From Epichloe hybrida (taxonomy: Eukaryota; Ascomycota; Sordariomycetes; Hypocreales; Clavicipitaceae): DNA of 64,000 bases. Shown here in pieces: positions 10,400-20,391 of the stretch. Both the position numbers and the translations under genes were made by a program. The notes under the pieces were generated by a model. The model searched no databases. It was given only the letters and a program-made list of their open reading frames with translations, and had not been told where the DNA came from. Within the stretch, counting starts at the first letter, position 1; every line of letters starts with the position of its first letter. The stretch covers positions 186,001 to 250,000 of the forward strand of contig JAFEKR010000038.1 of NCBI GenBank assembly GCA_019022495.1, written 5' to 3'.

Positions 10400-12015
10400 C
10401 TCCGCGACGATGGTCTTGAACATCAACATGGACAGCCTGACAACGTAGTCGCCTAGCAGGGCTAGGCCCCTCGTAAAAGACGAAGGTGGTCTTCGGGGTC
10501 ACGGTTATGTTGCCCACCCTCTGTCTGATGTTGTTCTCGCCCGTGTGCATGGTGCATGTGTTATAGCCGGCCCTGAGGGTTATCGCCCCGTGGTAGGTGA
10601 AGATGCACCTCTGCCTGTCGACGCGCTTGGTCCTGCGGAAGCATGAACTGCAACAAGACGATGAGCTTGAAGCTCAAGACGCGCGACCACCCTAACAAGG
10701 GCTTCCTGTGCCTTGGCCGCGTTCGTCATCATCTGGATAATCGCAGCCGAGAACTACGAGGTCAACCACCTCACTGTGAGGTGGGACGGCCCCTCCGCGA
10801 ACATACTCGTGCATCTGTGGTCGACCATCGACACACTCAAGGACAGCATCGACCCGCGCCAAGGCCATAGGCTTGACCAAGTCCACGGTCGGCAGCATCA
10901 GCGAGTCCATCTTCTCGTCGACGGGCAGGTCTCGAGCATCTCAAGGATCTTCATCCCGGTTCTCTCTCTGCCCCTGAAAGACTTCAGGATGGTCTCTAGC
11001 TTGTTGACCATGTTCTCCGGCACTATCACCTGCTCCCACCGACTCCTTCTGGAAGAAGCCCTACCCGGTCCTGGAGAGCGTCGAGTATCACTACGTGCCC
11101 GTTGGCCTACTGCATGATAACTCCACGATGTCGCTCCACTCGGACCTCCACGTGTGGCTCCCCAAGAGCATGCTGATGTGTGAGCGGTTGTGCATCCTCG
11201 CTGATCGCTATGTCACGGAACTTTCGGGGTTGGCGAGCGAGCCGCGGTTATACGAAGAAGGCAATGCCAGCGTCTTTCGCGCGGAGTTTCAAATACAAAA
11301 ACCTGGGTATAATCCTTGTGTTTATCCGGACAAAGATCTTGGCCTCTCGCTTATTAACAAGGCAAATCTAATCCTATGCCATCATCATGACGGCTCCCGT
11401 TTTTCTCGATAACCAGCACTTTTGGGTTCCATCAGCTCAAGGTCAAGCACAAGATGCTGGCAGCAAACCGCCACTCTCCCAGCCGCAGAAGTTTCGATGA
11501 CTAGATAATGCTGGAAAACCATCATGCGCATCGTCGTTACGGTCAAGTCCTCGTCCACCCGGCAATCAGGCGGTGGTGACCTCGGAACGAGATTATGTCC
11601 ATATCCTCTGACGAGGAGTCTGGCATGGAGGAGTACAGCTGATGCGGTTGCAGAGGAATTCCAGCGCCGCGGATAGCCCACATCGCTTCAACTTGAATGC
11701 ACCCTCCAGGATGAATGCAACTTCAATTATAAAGAGATTGTGGATATCATGTACCTTGATGGTAACCGCCCTGTCCTTCATGCTGATTTCTCTGCACCGC
11801 ATTAAGTCATTTGGTGTACTTCACCATCGTGTCTTTGATGACTTGGCGGAAACTGTCGGTCCCCTCCCTCGTTGTGATAGGGATGAGTTACATTCCGAGA
11901 GACTTGAGGCGTGCGGGCAACACAACACCAGCGGCGCGAAGCAAAGACCTGCCACCAAGATAAAGTTCGCGGTAGAGGAGGACCATCTCATCGTCGTACT
12001 GAAGAGCAGAGTATT
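10400..12015 (-). pseudogene. decayed minus-strand coding relic of unknown origin
   Basis: On the minus strand, coding-like stretches appear in alternating frames separated by frame breaks and stops. From upstream to downstream examples are LYRELYLGGRSLLRAAGVV (about 11.95 kb), VIKDTMVKYTK (about 11.83 kb), IHNLFIIEVAFILEGAFKL (about 11.72 kb), MVNKLETILKSF (about 11.01 kb), LMLPTVDLVKPMALARVDAV (about 10.88 kb) and CIFTYHGAITLRAGYNTC (about 10.58 kb). This order and spacing suggests one former long protein of more than 500 residues. I do not recognise it. A decayed gene, a transposon product, or an endogenised RNA-mycovirus sequence are all possible. No restored version is attempted. Confidence 0.35.
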
Positions 12016-12019
12016 GCAC

Positions 12020-12280
12020 TCATGTAATGTGTAATGTAATGTTTTTGTGATTATTTAGTTTTATTTTTATATCTAGCTTATAATTAGAGATATTATCTTA
12101 AAAATTACGTAATCCTATAGGGGGAAATTCCAAGAAAAATACTATTTATATGTAAGATTGGGTCTAAGAGTGGGTCATTCGGCCGTAAATCGGAAAAACT
12201 ACTCCGTAGGACATGTTTAAACACAACGCGTGCCTATTTTCTTAATCTAAAAAGATGTTGGTTATACTTGCATAAAAGGG
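12020..12280. other. AT-rich island, no gene
   Basis: A strongly AT-rich 260-bp patch between GC-rich flanks, possibly the footprint of a small RIP-mutated repeat. No ORF. ACTCCGTAG, one of the dispersed motifs, is at 12201. Confidence 0.4.
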
Positions 12281-12332
12281 AAGCACATGCTCGCAGGTCG
12301 ATGATGATGTTGGTTCATCCAGACGGGTCAGG

Positions 12333-12515
12333 GTCCACGGCCACAAACAGATTGATGAGATCAGCATGTCGTTGCATCCTGTTCCTGACTATGCGGGTGT
12401 TGCCAAGGCGGCTGCCGATGGAGGTCAAACGGCGGTTTTTGGATTGCGAGCTTGTCACCAAGTGACTCCAGAGGCTCTTCTCCCAAGGTTACCACGGCTT
12501 GAGTGGCCAGTTTGA
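12333..12515 (+). pseudogene. possible fragment of a ThDP-dependent synthase/decarboxylase C-terminus
   Basis: One frame reads DEISMSLHPVPDYAGVAKAA followed by DGGQTAVFGLRACH and a TGA at 12513. Segments such as HPVPDYAGVAKAA resemble the last part of thiamine-diphosphate enzymes (acetolactate synthase-like), from family memory. No start or upstream domain is present, so if the resemblance is real this is an orphan remnant. Confidence 0.3.
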
Positions 12516-13309
12516 TCTGCGTGACATTTCCGTTTGTAAGTTACGCACGACATGGTGGTGTTAAGGAGGCAAACGGAATCCCGCTTGACCCCGTTAAAGA
12601 CACACGTCGGGGAGTCATGTTTTGTTGGTCGTGTTTGCACGGAAAGCGGGCGGCAGGCATCCCCATGGCGATGAGGTCTTTAGTACGGACTAAAAGTGGT
12701 CGGTCGGCTCAACTTTCCTCCCCCGCCACTTTGCAGCCGTTGAGCCGCGAACTGCGGTACAACAGCAAATCGAACGAGCCGTCTTCATCTCGACACTGGC
12801 TTTTCTTTCCAATGCAGAGTTTAGTCCGTACGTGAAAGATGACATCCTCGTGACCGCCTATCTTTCGTGTTGTTGGGCCGATATACCTACCCCCTTTCCT
12901 CGCAACATCCGGCCGCAGGTCCGAGTCAGACATTTGTTTCCTCTTTTTTTTTTTTTTTGGCCGGCACTAGACTCGAGTCAAGAAACCGCAACTCGTGACG
13001 ATCCCACATCAAGGCCACCCGCTGACCACCCACCGACCGAGACAAGTTTCGATTGCAACCTCCTTTGTCGTTTTACGGCCTCCCACGGAAATTTGCACCT
13101 ACACTTGGAATACCTCGTCTTGAAATACCTCGTCTCGATTCCGCAACACGGCATATCATGAATGGCTGTAGAGCGGGGAAATCATCGCGCCTAGACTTAC
13201 CGAGGCGCCTGTTTCGAGATAGTTTCTCCTTCTCTTGACAGCGAATTTTTTTGCGTTGCCCAGCCCATCCATCGTCCCCCCCCCCCCCAATTCATCCTCC
13301 GAAATAGCC
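12516..13309. other. intergenic, cyclin promoter side
   Basis: No supported gene. Contains a pyrimidine tract with a T run (about 12942-12958) and a C run (13276-13288) just before the cyclin start, as well as a pair of related TTTAGTACGGACT / TTTAGTCCGTACG motifs at 12679 and 12820. Confidence 0.45.
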
Positions 13310-13804
13310 ATGTCGGATGCAGATGGCCGCGCGCCCGTGACACTCAATGAATCCAACGCAGCCAGCGCCCTGATCCTCGTCGACGACGACAAGGCGTCCG
13401 GGGCTGACAGCAACAGCAACAGCAACAGCGACGACGACCTCTTCAGCCTGCCCGCTGCCGAAGCCCTGCGACTGCTCAGCGCCAGTGTAGAGCTCCTCGT
13501 CCGAATGACGGGCGACGTCCCGCCCACGCCACCGCCGAGAGCCCCCACGAACCCGCAGATGAGCGACCTGCAGGTCGAAAAAGAAAACATAAACATGGTC
13601 CGCTCGCGCTCGCAGCGGAGCTTGCTGGCGAGGCAAGGGCAGCAGCAGCAGCAGCAGCAGGCCGAGGCGACGGCCCAGCAGCCCGCGGGCGCCGCATCAA
13701 CATCAACAAGCGACGGCATGAACAAACTGCAGGCATACAGCGCCAGCATGTCCGCCCAGCTGATCATGGCGCAGAAGCATCAAGGCGGCGCGGCGTCAAC
13801 AAGC

Positions 13805-13854
<50 letters not shown>

Positions 13855-14479
13855 GTCGACCGACGCCTACGAGCCCGTCGACGGCGTTCAACTCAGGAGG
13901 CACCGTCCCCATCCCCATCCTCCCCCCGAACCCGAACCAGAACCAGAACCCGAACCGCCGCAGCCCTACATCATCATCGGCGCAGACTCCCGGCCCGTCA
14001 ATCTCCAGCACGGCGCCATCACCCGCAAGTTCTACAGCAAGAAGGAGCCCCCCATCTCCATCAACCACTACCTCGCGCGCCTCCACCAGTTCTGCCCCAT
14101 GAGCACGGCCGTGTACCTCGCCACGTCGCTGTACATCCACCGGCTCGCCGTCGAGGAGCGCGCCATACCCGTGACGAGGAGGAACGCCCACAGGCTGGTC
14201 CTCGCCGGGCTGCGCGTCGCCATGAAGGCCCTCGAGGACCTCTCGTACCCGCACGCCAAGATCGCCAAGGTCGGCGGCGTGAGCGAGGTGGAGCTGGCGA
14301 GGCTCGAAATCAGCTTCTGCTTCCTGGCTGGCTTCGAGCTCGTCGTCGGGGAGGACCTCCTCAGGAGCCACTGGGAGGAGCTGAGGGGCCGCAAAGCGCA
14401 GGCTGTCCTGGGGGGAATCGAGGTGCCGACCTTGAGGCTGGGGAGGAGGCCCAGAGAGGTGCCGCCCGCGAGTGGTTAA
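13310..14479 (+). CDS. PHO80-type cyclin with low-complexity N-terminus, 389 aa
   Basis: Regulatory subunit of a Pho85-type cyclin-dependent kinase, by family knowledge. The cyclin box occupies about residues 245-370: ISINHYLARL, VYLATSLYIHRLAV, RNAHRLVLAGLRVAMK, then ALEDLSYPHAKIAKVGGVSEVELARLE in part, the diagnostic kVGGvs.eL..LE motif of Pho80/Pcl cyclins, and a final FCFLAGFELVV. The first 240 residues are disordered: poly-Ser/Asn/Asp, a poly-Gln run (CAG repeat near 13640-13660), a poly-Thr run of about 15 encoded by ACG repeats, and a Glu-Pro repeat. The start at 13310 (MSDADGR) is chosen; an upstream in-frame Met at 13235 would add 25 residues through the C-run leader. Likely roles are phosphate, glycogen or polarity control, depending on the Pho85 partner. 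Confidence 0.85.
13805..13853 (+). repeat. (ACG)n microsatellite encoding poly-Thr in the cyclin gene
   Basis: About 15 consecutive ACG triplets inside the coding frame, likely length-polymorphic because codon choice is uniform. Confidence 0.9.
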
Positions 14480-14973
14480 GTCGTTCAATTTGGTTGGATA
14501 TTAACATGGGCTTCTGGGCGAATTGCATCGAATACATGGGTCATGGGCATGGATGGGCAGGGCAGGGCAGGGCAGCGATCGTCTTGAAGTATTTTCAAGA
14601 TGCGATGCCTTTTTTTTGTATTGTGCTTTTTGGGGGGGAGGGGGGCATGAGGGACTGGAATTAAGCGCTTGATACCCCCGATTTCATGTACTGTCAGCGA
14701 TCTGTCATGTCTAAATGATTCAATTTTCGGGCTTAATGCCCAGTTTATGCCCAGGACACGTCTCATGCACATCCGTGATTCAGTCTTTGGAAAACTGTAT
14801 TTATGCACTTATACTCGACAGCTATGAAAGAGCGAAGCCAATAAGGAAAAGCACTCATACAATGTCTTTCAACAATCTGAAAAATGCTAGTGCAACCAAC
14901 TATGCAATTTCCCCCCAGTGAGCAATTTACATTTCATCCATGGATTTCGCATTAAAACCGCCAGGCTCGCTGC
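14480..14973. other. convergent 3' intergenic region
   Basis: Between the 3' ends of the cyclin gene and the heat-shock gene. Short GGGCA repeats at 14556-14573 and a G run near 14631 are the only features seen. Confidence 0.5.
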
Positions 14974-15591
14974 CTAGTTGATGGCGATGCGGCGAGCCCC
15001 CTGCTTCTTGGCCTTTGGCACAATAATGTTCAGGATGCCGTCCTTGAACGAGGCAGAGACGTTGTCCTGCTCGACCGGGGACGGGAAGTTAAAGGTGCGG
15101 GAGAACTCGCCGACGCTGCGCTCCGACAGCCAGTACTTGACGCCCTGCTGCTGGTCCGCGTTCTTCTTGTCCGACTTTTCGGCAGCGGCCGACTGCTTGC
15201 CGCCCTCGTTTGCGTCTTCCACCGAGGCCTTGTGGGATTCGCCGCCCTGGGTGATGGCGGCGGCCTTGTCGGACTGGCCGAGCAGGCCGGCGGGTGGCGT
15301 GCCCGAGGTGTAGGACCGCTCCGCCCTGCCGCGGACGACCAGGGTCTGCGGCTCGGTGAACTCGAGGTGCACGTTGTCCTTGTTCAGGCCGGGGAGCTCT
15401 CCGTGGAGCTCGTAGTTGTCGCCCGTCTCGCGGACGTCAAATTTGGGCTGCCAGAAGGCGACTCGTTTCGAGCCCTGCTGTCCGGCGCTGGTCCCTCCCT
15501 GACGAGAGTAGTTGTCGAAGTCGTCGAGGAGGCGGAAGAGAGGGGTGAAGGACGAAGAGTCGTCGTAGAAGGTGCGTGGGAAGAAAGCCAT
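14974..15591 (-). CDS. hsp30: Hsp30-type small heat-shock protein (HSP20 family), 205 aa
   Basis: ATP-independent holdase chaperone with an alpha-crystallin domain. The N-terminus FYDDSSSFTPLFRLLDDFDNY is typical of fungal Hsp30 (last residue omitted from comparison). The alpha-crystallin domain starts at FWQPKFDVRETGDNYELHGE and contains ELPGLNKDNVHLEF and LVVRGRAERS. It is interrupted by a charged low-complexity insert of about 65 residues, common in fungal Hsp30, and resumes with EFSRTFNFPSPVEQDNVSAS, then FKDGILNIIVPK. The start at 15591 matches the canonical Hsp30 N-terminus. The frame stays open to a Met at 15696; those 35 extra residues are rich in Arg, Ser and Thr without acidic residues, like a mitochondrial presequence. 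Heat-shock elements lie upstream. Confidence 0.88.
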   Translation of the reverse strand: MAFFPRTFYDDSSSFTPLFRLLDDFDNYSRQGGTSAGQQGSKRVAFWQPKFDVRETGDNYELHGELPGLNKDNVHLEFTEPQTLVVRGRAERSYTSGTPPAGLLGQSDKAAAITQGGESHKASVEDANEGGKQSAAAEKSDKKNADQQQGVKYWLSERSVGEFSRTFNFPSPVEQDNVSASFKDGILNIIVPKAKKQGARRIAIN

Positions 15592-15883
15592 TGTGCGCGA
15601 TGGAGTAGTTGTTGTTTGTGTGGTGCGAAGAATGGGGTTTCGTCGTAGTACAGTTCTGGCGATGCTTGATGGGCGAGTTGATCTGATTGCTTGCATGTAA
15701 AAGTTCGCGTTGGTGCTTTTAGCGATGATTTGTTTGTTGTCTTGGGATGCAGAAAAACGTCTTCATCTCGGAGAGGTCAGGCGGATGGATTTATACGTGG
15801 AATGGGAGGCTTCCGGTCGGAGTCCTGCGGACCACGTCGTGGGGGGAGGGAATCGTCTCGAAGTTGCGAATGCCAGGTGACTA

Positions 15884-15896
15884 GAAGTTTCTCGAG
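15884..15896 (-). promoter_or_regulatory. heat-shock element, proximal
   Basis: GAAGTTTCTCGAG is a three-unit nGAAnnTTCnnGAn array with the third unit imperfect, about 190 bp from the upstream Met of the Hsp30 gene. It matches the HSF1 binding consensus. Confidence 0.6.
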
Positions 15897-16033
15897 CGCG
15901 GGTGATGCAGTTGACGTCGTCATGATGCAACTTCTTGCGTCGTTTGCAAGGTTGATTGCGGTTGCTGGGGGTTTCTGGAGGTTTCTGGGTCGCAGTGGGT
16001 GCTGATCGTCATTTCCTGCGTCTGCGGTGATGC

Positions 16034-16051
16034 TTCTGGAAGCTGCTAGAG
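16034..16051 (-). promoter_or_regulatory. heat-shock element, distal
   Basis: TTCTGGAAGCTGCTAGAG fits alternating TTC/GAA units spaced by two bases (four units, third and fourth imperfect). It lies about 340 bp upstream of 15696. With the element at 15884 it supports HSF control of the small heat-shock gene. Confidence 0.55.
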
Positions 16052-16897
16052 CCATCTGTGGGTCATTTCTGGACAACTCGGGACCCACCCATGCAGTGCC
16101 CTTCTCAAGCCCTACTTCCAAGTCAACGACTTATGTAAGAGCCCAGAACACCCCATTTATTAAATCTTCAGAATCCATATTACATGCTCTGCATGTTTCA
16201 CCGTTGGAAAGCCCTAGCCCGTTGACAGCAGTATTACGAGGTGCTTAGCCCGTTGACAGCAGTATTACGAGGTGCTAACATTCCGACCTCGCGGCTCATC
16301 GATCATCTTTTCTTTCTCCTTTTGTAATCCGTACGGATCAATCACATTGCAGTGACAACACTTTCCAACTGACGGGGCCAACTTAGGCATCGCATCCTCT
16401 CTCGCGTCCTACAAGTTGCTTCCCGGTGCGGCAAGAAACGGGTGGCAGCATCGGGCTTAATTTGGATCACGGGTTGCACGACAGACAGATGGACGGGTGG
16501 TTGCAATGGCGGCTGCCGCCACCTGGTGCATTGAAACGATTCACGGGGCATGGCCGGTGAGTCAACGGTGTGAGTAAAAGGAGGGTGTCATCCCATTTCT
16601 TGGCGTTCTTTGCAGTCGTAGGTGCAGAGTACATGAAGCTGCGTGGCGGATGTGTGCATGGCTCCTCGGCAGCCTTTGTTCCTGATACATCGCTCACGTG
16701 CAGATTCTTATGTACGAGGCGAGGCGAGGTGGGGGGGTGCGCGGAGTGGATGTTTGACTTCTTTCATTCATCGCAACAAACAACGTATGTACAATGGAAT
16801 GAATGAGAGGTTCAGTCCCAGTGTGAATTTCCGAAAAACTGTCATCGCTCGCTGTAAATGTTTGAATCTACTATCACAAGACCAATCATTTCATCCC
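16052..16897. other. intergenic between Hsp30 promoter and a convergent 3' end
   Basis: No supported gene. Holds the 31-bp tandem duplication listed separately and one TCCGTACGGA motif at 16328. Confidence 0.45.
16215..16276. repeat. perfect 31-bp tandem duplication
   Basis: Two adjacent identical 31-bp copies (16215-16245 and 16246-16276), each starting TAGCCCGTTGACAG and ending CGAGGTGCT. Perfect identity suggests a recent local duplication. Confidence 0.9.
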
Positions 16898-18010
16898 TCA
16901 CTCCCATCTGTAGACCCCATCATCGTATTCCACACGATGTCGGCGGCTGCCAGGTCCTACCGTGGCCCTTCGTGTGGGAATCATGCGCTGCATCAATCGA
17001 TGGCGCTGCCCCGCCCCCTCCTTCTCCTCACGCCGCTCGACGCGGCCTCTGTCCTCCCTCTTCTTCTCCTTGATGTCGAGCCTTCGAACAGCATCTAGGA
17101 GCTCTTCTTCTCGGCCCTTGGCCGACGGTGCGGCTTTGGCTGCAGACGAGGTAGATGATCGCTTCAACGGAGCAGGCGCAACAGGTACAGCCTGCCGACT
17201 GGCGATTTCCGCGTTTGCCTTTGCGATTCTTGCCCGAAGGTTTGATTGGCGAATCTCCTCTTCCTGCGCTTGTCGACGCCTTTCGGCACCCAGCTGCTCG
17301 AGTTCAAGTCGGCGGCGGCGCCACTCGTCATCTTCAGAGGCACTGGTATATGAGTTTCGGCTATCATGTGAGCTTGCTGAGGTCTGGCGAGTGTGCCTAT
17401 TCTTTCGATGGCCGTCAACAAGCTCAATTTGAATGTGGGGTCGGTCTCGGTCATGACGTGTTCGCTCGTCTACAATCACTGGTCGACGAGACGTTGAGCC
17501 ACGAGGATGTGTGTCAACAATGAAGGGCGAACTGCCGGCAAAGCTCGGGGACGAGGGAGCACTTGATGGAAACGCAAATGCCTGAGGCGGTGTTCGTGGT
17601 GTGGGTGGGTTGTCCACGAGCAGAATGCGTTCTCGTCGGTCCCTGCCATGGCGATCGGACTCTGCTCTCTGTACATTGACATGGACTCCTGAATGTCTGC
17701 GTCTGGCGCTGCTCGAGCTGTGGTAGGATCGGTCTGATTCGTCGCCAGAGCGATAGTTGGGAGTAGATGGACGAGGAGTGTAGGAGGGAGACGGAGGGAA
17801 ATGGCGGAGGTATGGTGCTCGGTAGCTAGATGGTCCTCCAAAAGCTGGCGCAACTGGGCGGCCGTAGGGCACAGACTGGGCCGCGTGGTTGAAGAGAATA
17901 TTGTTGGAGCAAGGCTGGTTGTGGCGAGATGATGGGCAAAGCGAAGGTCTGCTGACCGTCTCCTTGTGGCCATCCGGGTAAATGTAGGTGTGGAAATCGG
18001 TGGTGCACAT
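16898..18010 (-). CDS. conserved fungal basic coiled-coil protein, 370 aa
   Basis: Start chosen at the Met at 18010, giving MCTTDFHTYIYPDGHKET, an N-terminal signature I recall from a widespread uncharacterised fungal family (MC-x-Y-x-YPDG). It is followed by SLCPSSRHNQPC with spaced Cys/His that could bind a metal. Residues 55-210 are Ser/Pro/Arg-rich and disordered. Residues 225-280 (DEWRRRRLELEQLGAERRRQ region) form a long charged helix or coiled coil. The basic C-terminus ends in HRVEYDDGVYRWE. No enzyme motif is present. An in-frame Met 17 codons upstream is not favoured because family members begin at MC. Confidence 0.7.
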   Translation of the reverse strand: MCTTDFHTYIYPDGHKETVSRPSLCPSSRHNQPCSNNILFNHAAQSVPYGRPVAPAFGGPSSYRAPYLRHFPPSPSYTPRPSTPNYRSGDESDRSYHSSSSARRRHSGVHVNVQRAESDRHGRDRRERILLVDNPPTPRTPPQAFAFPSSAPSSPSFAGSSPFIVDTHPRGSTSRRPVIVDERTRHDRDRPHIQIELVDGHRKNRHTRQTSASSHDSRNSYTSASEDDEWRRRRLELEQLGAERRRQAQEEEIRQSNLRARIAKANAEIASRQAVPVAPAPLKRSSTSSAAKAAPSAKGREEELLDAVRRLDIKEKKREDRGRVERREEKEGAGQRHRLMQRMIPTRRATVGPGSRRHRVEYDDGVYRWE

Positions 18011-20391
18011 TTTGGTGGTTATCAACGTACAACAGGCGCGATAAACGCAGTGATGATACAAAAACTGTCTTGGACTCTGGCGCGGACGTTGTGTCGCGAC
18101 TCAACGTCGTGGTGGTGGTGGTGCCAGTATAAGTAGAAGTTGCAGGAAGTTGTGTTCGATAGGTGGAGTTGAGTGAAAGCCAACAAGGTATCCCAATGAA
18201 GCACTTGTACTTGGAGTTCTTGGAGGAGAAGGAGCAACTGATGTAAGTGCTAGAGTAGATCTAGACAGTGATGTGAGGCGTAATTGTTCCGTGTCTCCTG
18301 TTGAGCGTTGTGTGTGTCGTACAAGGGAAGAGATGGATCGGAAATCTGTGGTTGGACGAGTGACGGGGAGTGAGATATGAGGGAAAGGTATTCGCGGGCT
18401 GGCAATCAGAATGTGCGACATCGCGGGTATTTAATAAAAACAAAGAGAACGAGTTGGTCTAAGTTGTCGTAGCCTCAGTAGGTCGTCGCTTGCAAGACGC
18501 GGGTTTTGGCTGCGGCTGCCTCACCCCACTCCCCAGTGTCCCCACACTTCTGCTTACACCCCCCTGGTCAACCCAAAACCTGCCACCAGAACTGCCACCA
18601 GAAGAGCGTTTCTGCCTTGGAGAAAAGGGTGCTGCGGCTGTCCACCGGCGGCCGCCACCATTCAATGCATCCAATGGCCGTGATGGAGGGTGGTCGAGCA
18701 GCTTGGTCGACGTTGAACAGGCGAACCGTTGGCGCAAGATGGATGCAAAGCACAACGGTTCGCATTCCTGTAGCATATGTAATTAGTCACGGCGCAAGTC
18801 GCCAAAGTGGACGAATTGGAACGGACCCAGGATGCCAAGAAACCATTCAATCCACACGTCCATGGTGAATTGTAGAACTTGGACACAAGGCGCGACTCCC
18901 ACCTAGCCCCAGTGTCTACAGTGGGTGTAGGAGGGGCGCGGCCTGGATGGCGCAAGGCCGGGCAGCATTAGGTAGGGTAGGCCTAGTCCATGTAGACCCG
19001 GTGCGATGGAAAAAAAAAAAAAAAAAAATTAACCCGTCCATAATACTCCGCACGTACAACGTGCTACCAACAGAGCCGCGAAGCGCCTACCTGGGGATTC
19101 GCGACAGGACGTTGGCCATAATTCAAGACCTCTGACGAGAATAGGGACGCGGACGCCTATGTTGGTTGATGCAAGGTCGTGGTCTGGAGCGCTTCCTCAA
19201 ACAAAACATGGTCGATCGAAACAGCGCCCACGGTGCTCCGCCTGTTGACTCACGTCGGCAGCATATGTACGCGAGATGTTGGGTCGATGGATGGTGGATG
19301 CTATAGTAGAGAGCTACGGAGTACATGTAATAGTAACATGGAGTTCTTCATCAGTCCACGAGTGAGTGGGGCGCTCCTGGGGCGCTGCTGGGGCGCTATT
19401 TTTGTCGTTGCAAATTTGAAAGTGCAATGAAGCCGTGCCTTCCTGCCGTGTTCATCACCGTCCATCACCGTCCATCACCGTCCATCAGCCTTGTTAGGGG
19501 CAGTGCTGCCTGGACTAGCAAAAGTAGATCGAGGTGGCTATCACATGACGTTTCACAGCCATCACTATCCTTGGCCGCGGACAAATGGATCAGTTTGGTC
19601 TCCTACTCCCATGCGAGGCTGGATTCCCAACATTCTATCGTCGGTTTCCTCAACGTCATCGCGATCAAGGGTGCATGGGTCCTGGACACATGGCAATTGT
19701 CTCTCTTCTTACCGACTACACTAGCACGAACTCTGGCTAATTGCATCGACCTGCTTCCATTCAGATTTGCCTGCGGCTGCTATAGCTAAGCAAGGCAAAC
19801 GGTGTTCCGCATTCATCAGCAGTGGACATCAATTGTCCATCCGACATGCTCGTCCTGCTGACCTTATTCCGAGATCACACTGCCCTTGACAGGGACGGTT
19901 GTGCTTACGGGAGTCTGACTTGAGCGGCGCGTGTGGCTGAAGGGCTGAGGCGGATGGTGCCGCTGGGGGCCGCTGGGCCTGCTTTTTGAGAGGCAGCCTG
20001 TCCTCCTGTGACCTGTCCTGTCCCATTTGGAATCTAGTGCTCCTGTTCAACAGACGAACCCTTCTTGACAAAGTGTTTTGAAGAAGGAAGCTTGTGTTGT
20101 GACTGCACGGCTTCTACAGCTACATCACTTCTATTCAAACAACCATACAGTCACAGGTGATTGGTGGAAACCACGACTTCAACCTTGATGACGGCGCCTT
20201 CGAAAGCGAGCTGGCAGGATTGCAGGCGAAGGGCTTGTCCACGACGGATGGGGGGGTAAAGGTGGTTTCGTGGAAGACAAACATTGTCAGAGGTTCCTTC
20301 TTGCCTCACAGAAATGGAGTTTGAATAACAATAGTAGTAGTAGCAGCAGGCATGCTCCCCAACGCCGGATAATGTGTCAATAAAATGTCCT
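18011..20391. other. 2.4-kb intergenic region without a supported gene
   Basis: Several short ORFs, including a 106-codon minus-strand ORF (18101-18421) likely within the leader or promoter of the coiled-coil gene, and a 120-codon plus ORF at 19427-19789 with no motif. Also present: an A run at 19011-19028, three TCACCGTCCA copies near 19449-19480, GGGGCGCT repeats near 19369-19396, and TACGGAGTAC at 19316. Confidence 0.4.

Noticed and set aside
11095..11412. 105-codon plus-strand ORF with some protein-like segments
   Set aside because: The opposite strand carries the longer ordered series of coding-like segments; no motif in this ORF.
13796..14488. 230-codon minus-strand ORF over the cyclin
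   Set aside because: Product of the GC-rich and repeat composition of the cyclin gene; the sense strand has the diagnostic cyclin box.
18101..18421. 106-codon minus-strand ORF upstream of the coiled-coil protein gene
   Set aside because: Ser/Thr/Pro-rich without motif, in leader position; no splice path joins it convincingly to the next gene.
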